Positions 14,876-15,861 of a stretch of DNA of 15,861 nt are shown piece after piece; position 1 is the stretch's first letter; each line of letters opens with the position of its first letter. The DNA is from an uncultured Eubacteriales bacterium (GTDB taxonomy: Bacteria > Bacillota > Clostridia > Oscillospirales > Oscillospiraceae). A program made the position numbers and the translations under genes. Location of the stretch: NCBI GenBank assembly GCA_902475855.1, contig CABSBF010000036.1, forward strand, positions 1-15,861. The letters are read 5' to 3'. The notes beneath the pieces were generated by a model that made no database searches, had not been told where the DNA came from, and saw nothing but the letters and a program-made list of their open reading frames with translations.

Positions 14876-15565
14876 TCATTTTTCCGTCAGAGCCTCAAAG
14901 CCCTTTTCCGCCTGTTGGACGGTCTTTTGGATGATGCCCAAAGCCATTGTGTGAAGGTCCATCTGCAAGACTGCCGTCGTGATCGCCGCCCGCTTCTCCT
15001 TTGGTACGTCATAGAGCTTCAGCGAGCAGTCCAGAAAGCGGGAGATCTTGGCCTCCATCGTGAAATACACGTCACAGGGAACCGACATGAAGCCCCGCAT
15101 GATACCGGCGGACGCGATCTCCATCTCGTAGAAGTCCTTAGGCTGTGCCTCCGGCAGATATGGCCCGAAGATGGTTTGCAGACGCTTGGCCGTGCTATGG
15201 TAAATGTACGCCGATGTGGTCGGCAGCGAGTAGCCGGTCACATACAGTTCCCGCAGCGGTTCGGTCAACTCGGCGATGTGGAGCTGGAGGGCCGTTTCCA
15301 CGGCGTACAGGAGTACAGGGTCTTGTTCCCCGCTGTGCTGTCCCGCCAGAGCGAATTGCCCGCTGAACATCCGCTGTACCAACTCCAGCAGCAGCGCCTC
15401 CTTACTGGGAAAAACATGGAAGAACGAACTCTGCCCAATGCCTGCCGCCTTTGCGATCTCGCCGGTGGTGGTTTTCGTGTAGCCGTTTTCCAGAAACAGC
15501 GCCACCGCCGCCCGTAATACCTTTTGCTGCGTCACCAGACCGTTTAACAGTTTTCCTCTTGGCAA
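14876..15565 (-). CDS. TetR-family transcriptional regulator (upstream of the SLH gene)
   Basis: 229 residues. The N-terminal helix-turn-helix is clear: QQKVLRAAVALFLENGYTKT, then TGEIAKAAGIGQSSFFHVFPSKEALLLELV (about residues 34-63), with a full-length helical effector domain after it. The start is a TTG at 15565, chosen because AAAGGGGGGGG stands about 7 bases upstream and no in-frame ATG precedes the DNA-binding domain. A rare start could keep the level low. It has its own promoter (15609-15637) and lies on the same strand just upstream of the SLH gene, so it probably controls itself and the surface protein through read-through. It shares little with the other TetR of this window beyond the fold, and the palindrome of that regulon is absent here. 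Ligand unknown. Confidence 0.9.
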   Translation of the reverse strand: MPRGKLLNGLVTQQKVLRAAVALFLENGYTKTTTGEIAKAAGIGQSSFFHVFPSKEALLLELVQRMFSGQFALAGQHSGEQDPVLLYAVETALQLHIAELTEPLRELYVTGYSLPTTSAYIYHSTAKRLQTIFGPYLPEAQPKDFYEMEIASAGIMRGFMSVPCDVYFTMEAKISRFLDCSLKLYDVPKEKRAAITTAVLQMDLHTMALGIIQKTVQQAEKGFEALTEK

Positions 15566-15587
15566 GTCAGCGCCCCCCCTTTATAAC

Positions 15588-15642
15588 TTTTCTTGCGATT
15601 GCACTTTTATAATACCATGAGTCATTCCATCACGCAAGAAAA
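15588..15642. promoter_or_regulatory. Widely spaced inverted repeat around the second tetR promoter
   Basis: TTTTCTTGCG (15588-15597) and CGCAAGAAAA (15633-15642) are perfect 10-base arms, 35 bases apart, bracketing the promoter; one arm overlaps the -35 box. They could be two half-operators for autoregulation. Inferred. Confidence 0.45.
15609..15637 (-). promoter_or_regulatory. Promoter of the second tetR gene
   Basis: On the minus strand TTGCGT (15637-15632) is followed by 17 bases and TATTAT (15614-15609); TGG before the latter makes it an extended -10. It lies about 45 bases before the TTG start. Confidence 0.65.
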
Positions 15643-15679
15643 ATTTGGGGCACCATGCCAGTAAAATTGGAGTCCCCTG

Positions 15680-15700
15680 TTCCTGACCCACTTTTGACCC
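15680..15700 (-). repeat. Paired GGGTCA direct repeats near the tRNA fragment
   Basis: On the minus strand GGGTCA occurs twice with 11-base spacing, about 115 bases inside the tRNA fragment. The pair resembles that at 9127-9148 beside the integrase. Possible arm-type integrase sites. Confidence 0.45.
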
Positions 15701-15765
15701 AGAATGGAATTGGAACGGGCAGGGCTGGACGGAAACAACGGAAAATCCGCCGAGCGAACGGTGGC

Positions 15766-15805
15766 AAAAAGCACAAATCGGAGCCGAAATGACCCCGATT
15801 TGTGC
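15766..15805 (-). terminator. Terminator just inside the right end of the element
   Basis: GCACAAATCGG (15771-15781) and CCGATTTGTGC (15795-15805) form a perfect 11-base stem with a 13-base loop. On the minus strand it is followed by five T residues (15770-15766). It would stop minus-strand transcription entering from beyond the right end. Confidence 0.75.
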
Positions 15806-15815
15806 GTGAGACAAC

Positions 15816-15860
15816 CTACGGACCAGAAGGCCGGGGGTTCGAATCCCTCACGGCGTACCA
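15816..15860 (+). other. 3' half of a tRNA-Arg(ACG) gene; probable attachment-site copy
   Basis: From the anticodon loop CTACGGA (anticodon ACG, 15818-15820) onward the sequence is a normal tRNA: 3' anticodon strand CCAGA, variable AGGCC, T-stem GGGGG / CCCTC with loop TTCGAAT, acceptor strand ACGGCGT, discriminator A and encoded CCA (15858-15860). Upstream there is no matching anticodon strand, D-arm or 5' acceptor; the bases before are unrelated. Integration within the tRNA gene, with the full gene rebuilt at the other end, gives exactly this. No second copy is in the window. Confidence 0.75.
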
Positions 15861-15861
15861 A

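Larger units (their letters stand above)
9005..15860. mobile_element. Probable tRNA-Arg-targeted integrative element (partly decayed)
   Basis: The region holds a tyrosine integrase at its left, a broken DNA-processing gene, two cargo genes (SLH protein and TetR) and ends at the right in a tRNA-Arg 3' half that lacks its 5' half. Similar paired GGGTCA motifs (minus strand) occur next to the integrase (9127-9148) and near the tRNA fragment (15680-15700), as expected of integrase arm sites at the two ends of one element. No conjugation or phage structural genes are present, so it cannot move alone if these are its true limits. The left edge is not proven: no second copy of the tRNA fragment is seen near 9000-9130. 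The element could be a remnant or larger than drawn. Confidence 0.5.

Noticed and set aside
15622..15861. Minus-strand open frame beginning MVRREGFEPPAFWSV
   Set aside because: This is the antisense reading of the tRNA T-arm and anticodon arm, a well-known spurious frame seen next to tRNA genes; it crosses a terminator hairpin and the attachment core.
1..15861. CRISPR array or other regularly spaced long repeats
   Set aside because: No run of near-identical repeats with unique spacers was seen; the only periodic signal is the degenerate three-copy set at 10451-10560.

Overview
The window looks like the chromosome of a Gram-positive anaerobe of the class Clostridia (Oscillospiraceae-like). 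Pointers are moderately high GC, YfcC/PepD peptide-use genes, AGGAGG-type ribosome sites, an S-layer-homology (SLH) surface protein and intrinsic terminators with T-tracts. Species cannot be named from the sequence alone.

Bases 1-9000 read as ordinary accessory chromosome. A MalT-like LuxR regulator runs on the minus strand and is cut by base 1. Upstream of it, and ended by its own terminator, is a minus-strand operon: pepD (M20 dipeptidase), a YtcJ-type amidohydrolase, and a YfcC/DcuC-superfamily carrier. A TetR repressor gene (7305-7982) lies between this operon and a plus-strand DMT/EamA exporter gene. Two strong promoters, one for the operon (TTGACT-N17-CATAAT) and one for the exporter (TTGACA-N17-TATAAT), each carry almost the same palindrome (TAATCAYGATTA) on the -10 box. 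The simplest reading is one TetR regulon that couples uptake and hydrolysis of a peptide or N-acyl compound to export of a product.

Bases about 9005-15860 look like an integrated, partly decayed mobile element. It contains a tyrosine integrase, about 600 bases of non-coding DNA with degenerate 45-base repeats and hairpins, a broken nuclease-HIRAN-UvrD-type gene with single-base homopolymer contractions and an internal deletion, a 1012-residue secreted SLH protein, and a second TetR regulator. The right edge is the 3' half of a tRNA-Arg(ACG) gene without its 5' half, which is what a tRNA-targeting integration leaves behind. Similar paired GGGTCA motifs lie next to the integrase and next to this tRNA fragment. 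The partner tRNA copy expected at the left edge is not in the window, so the left boundary is unresolved.

I see no CRISPR array, rRNA or complete tRNA. The most novel items are the shared TetR operator pair, the SLH-plus-TetR cargo on a tRNA-targeted element, and the decayed nuclease-HIRAN-helicase gene with an A6G slippery run at one frame break.
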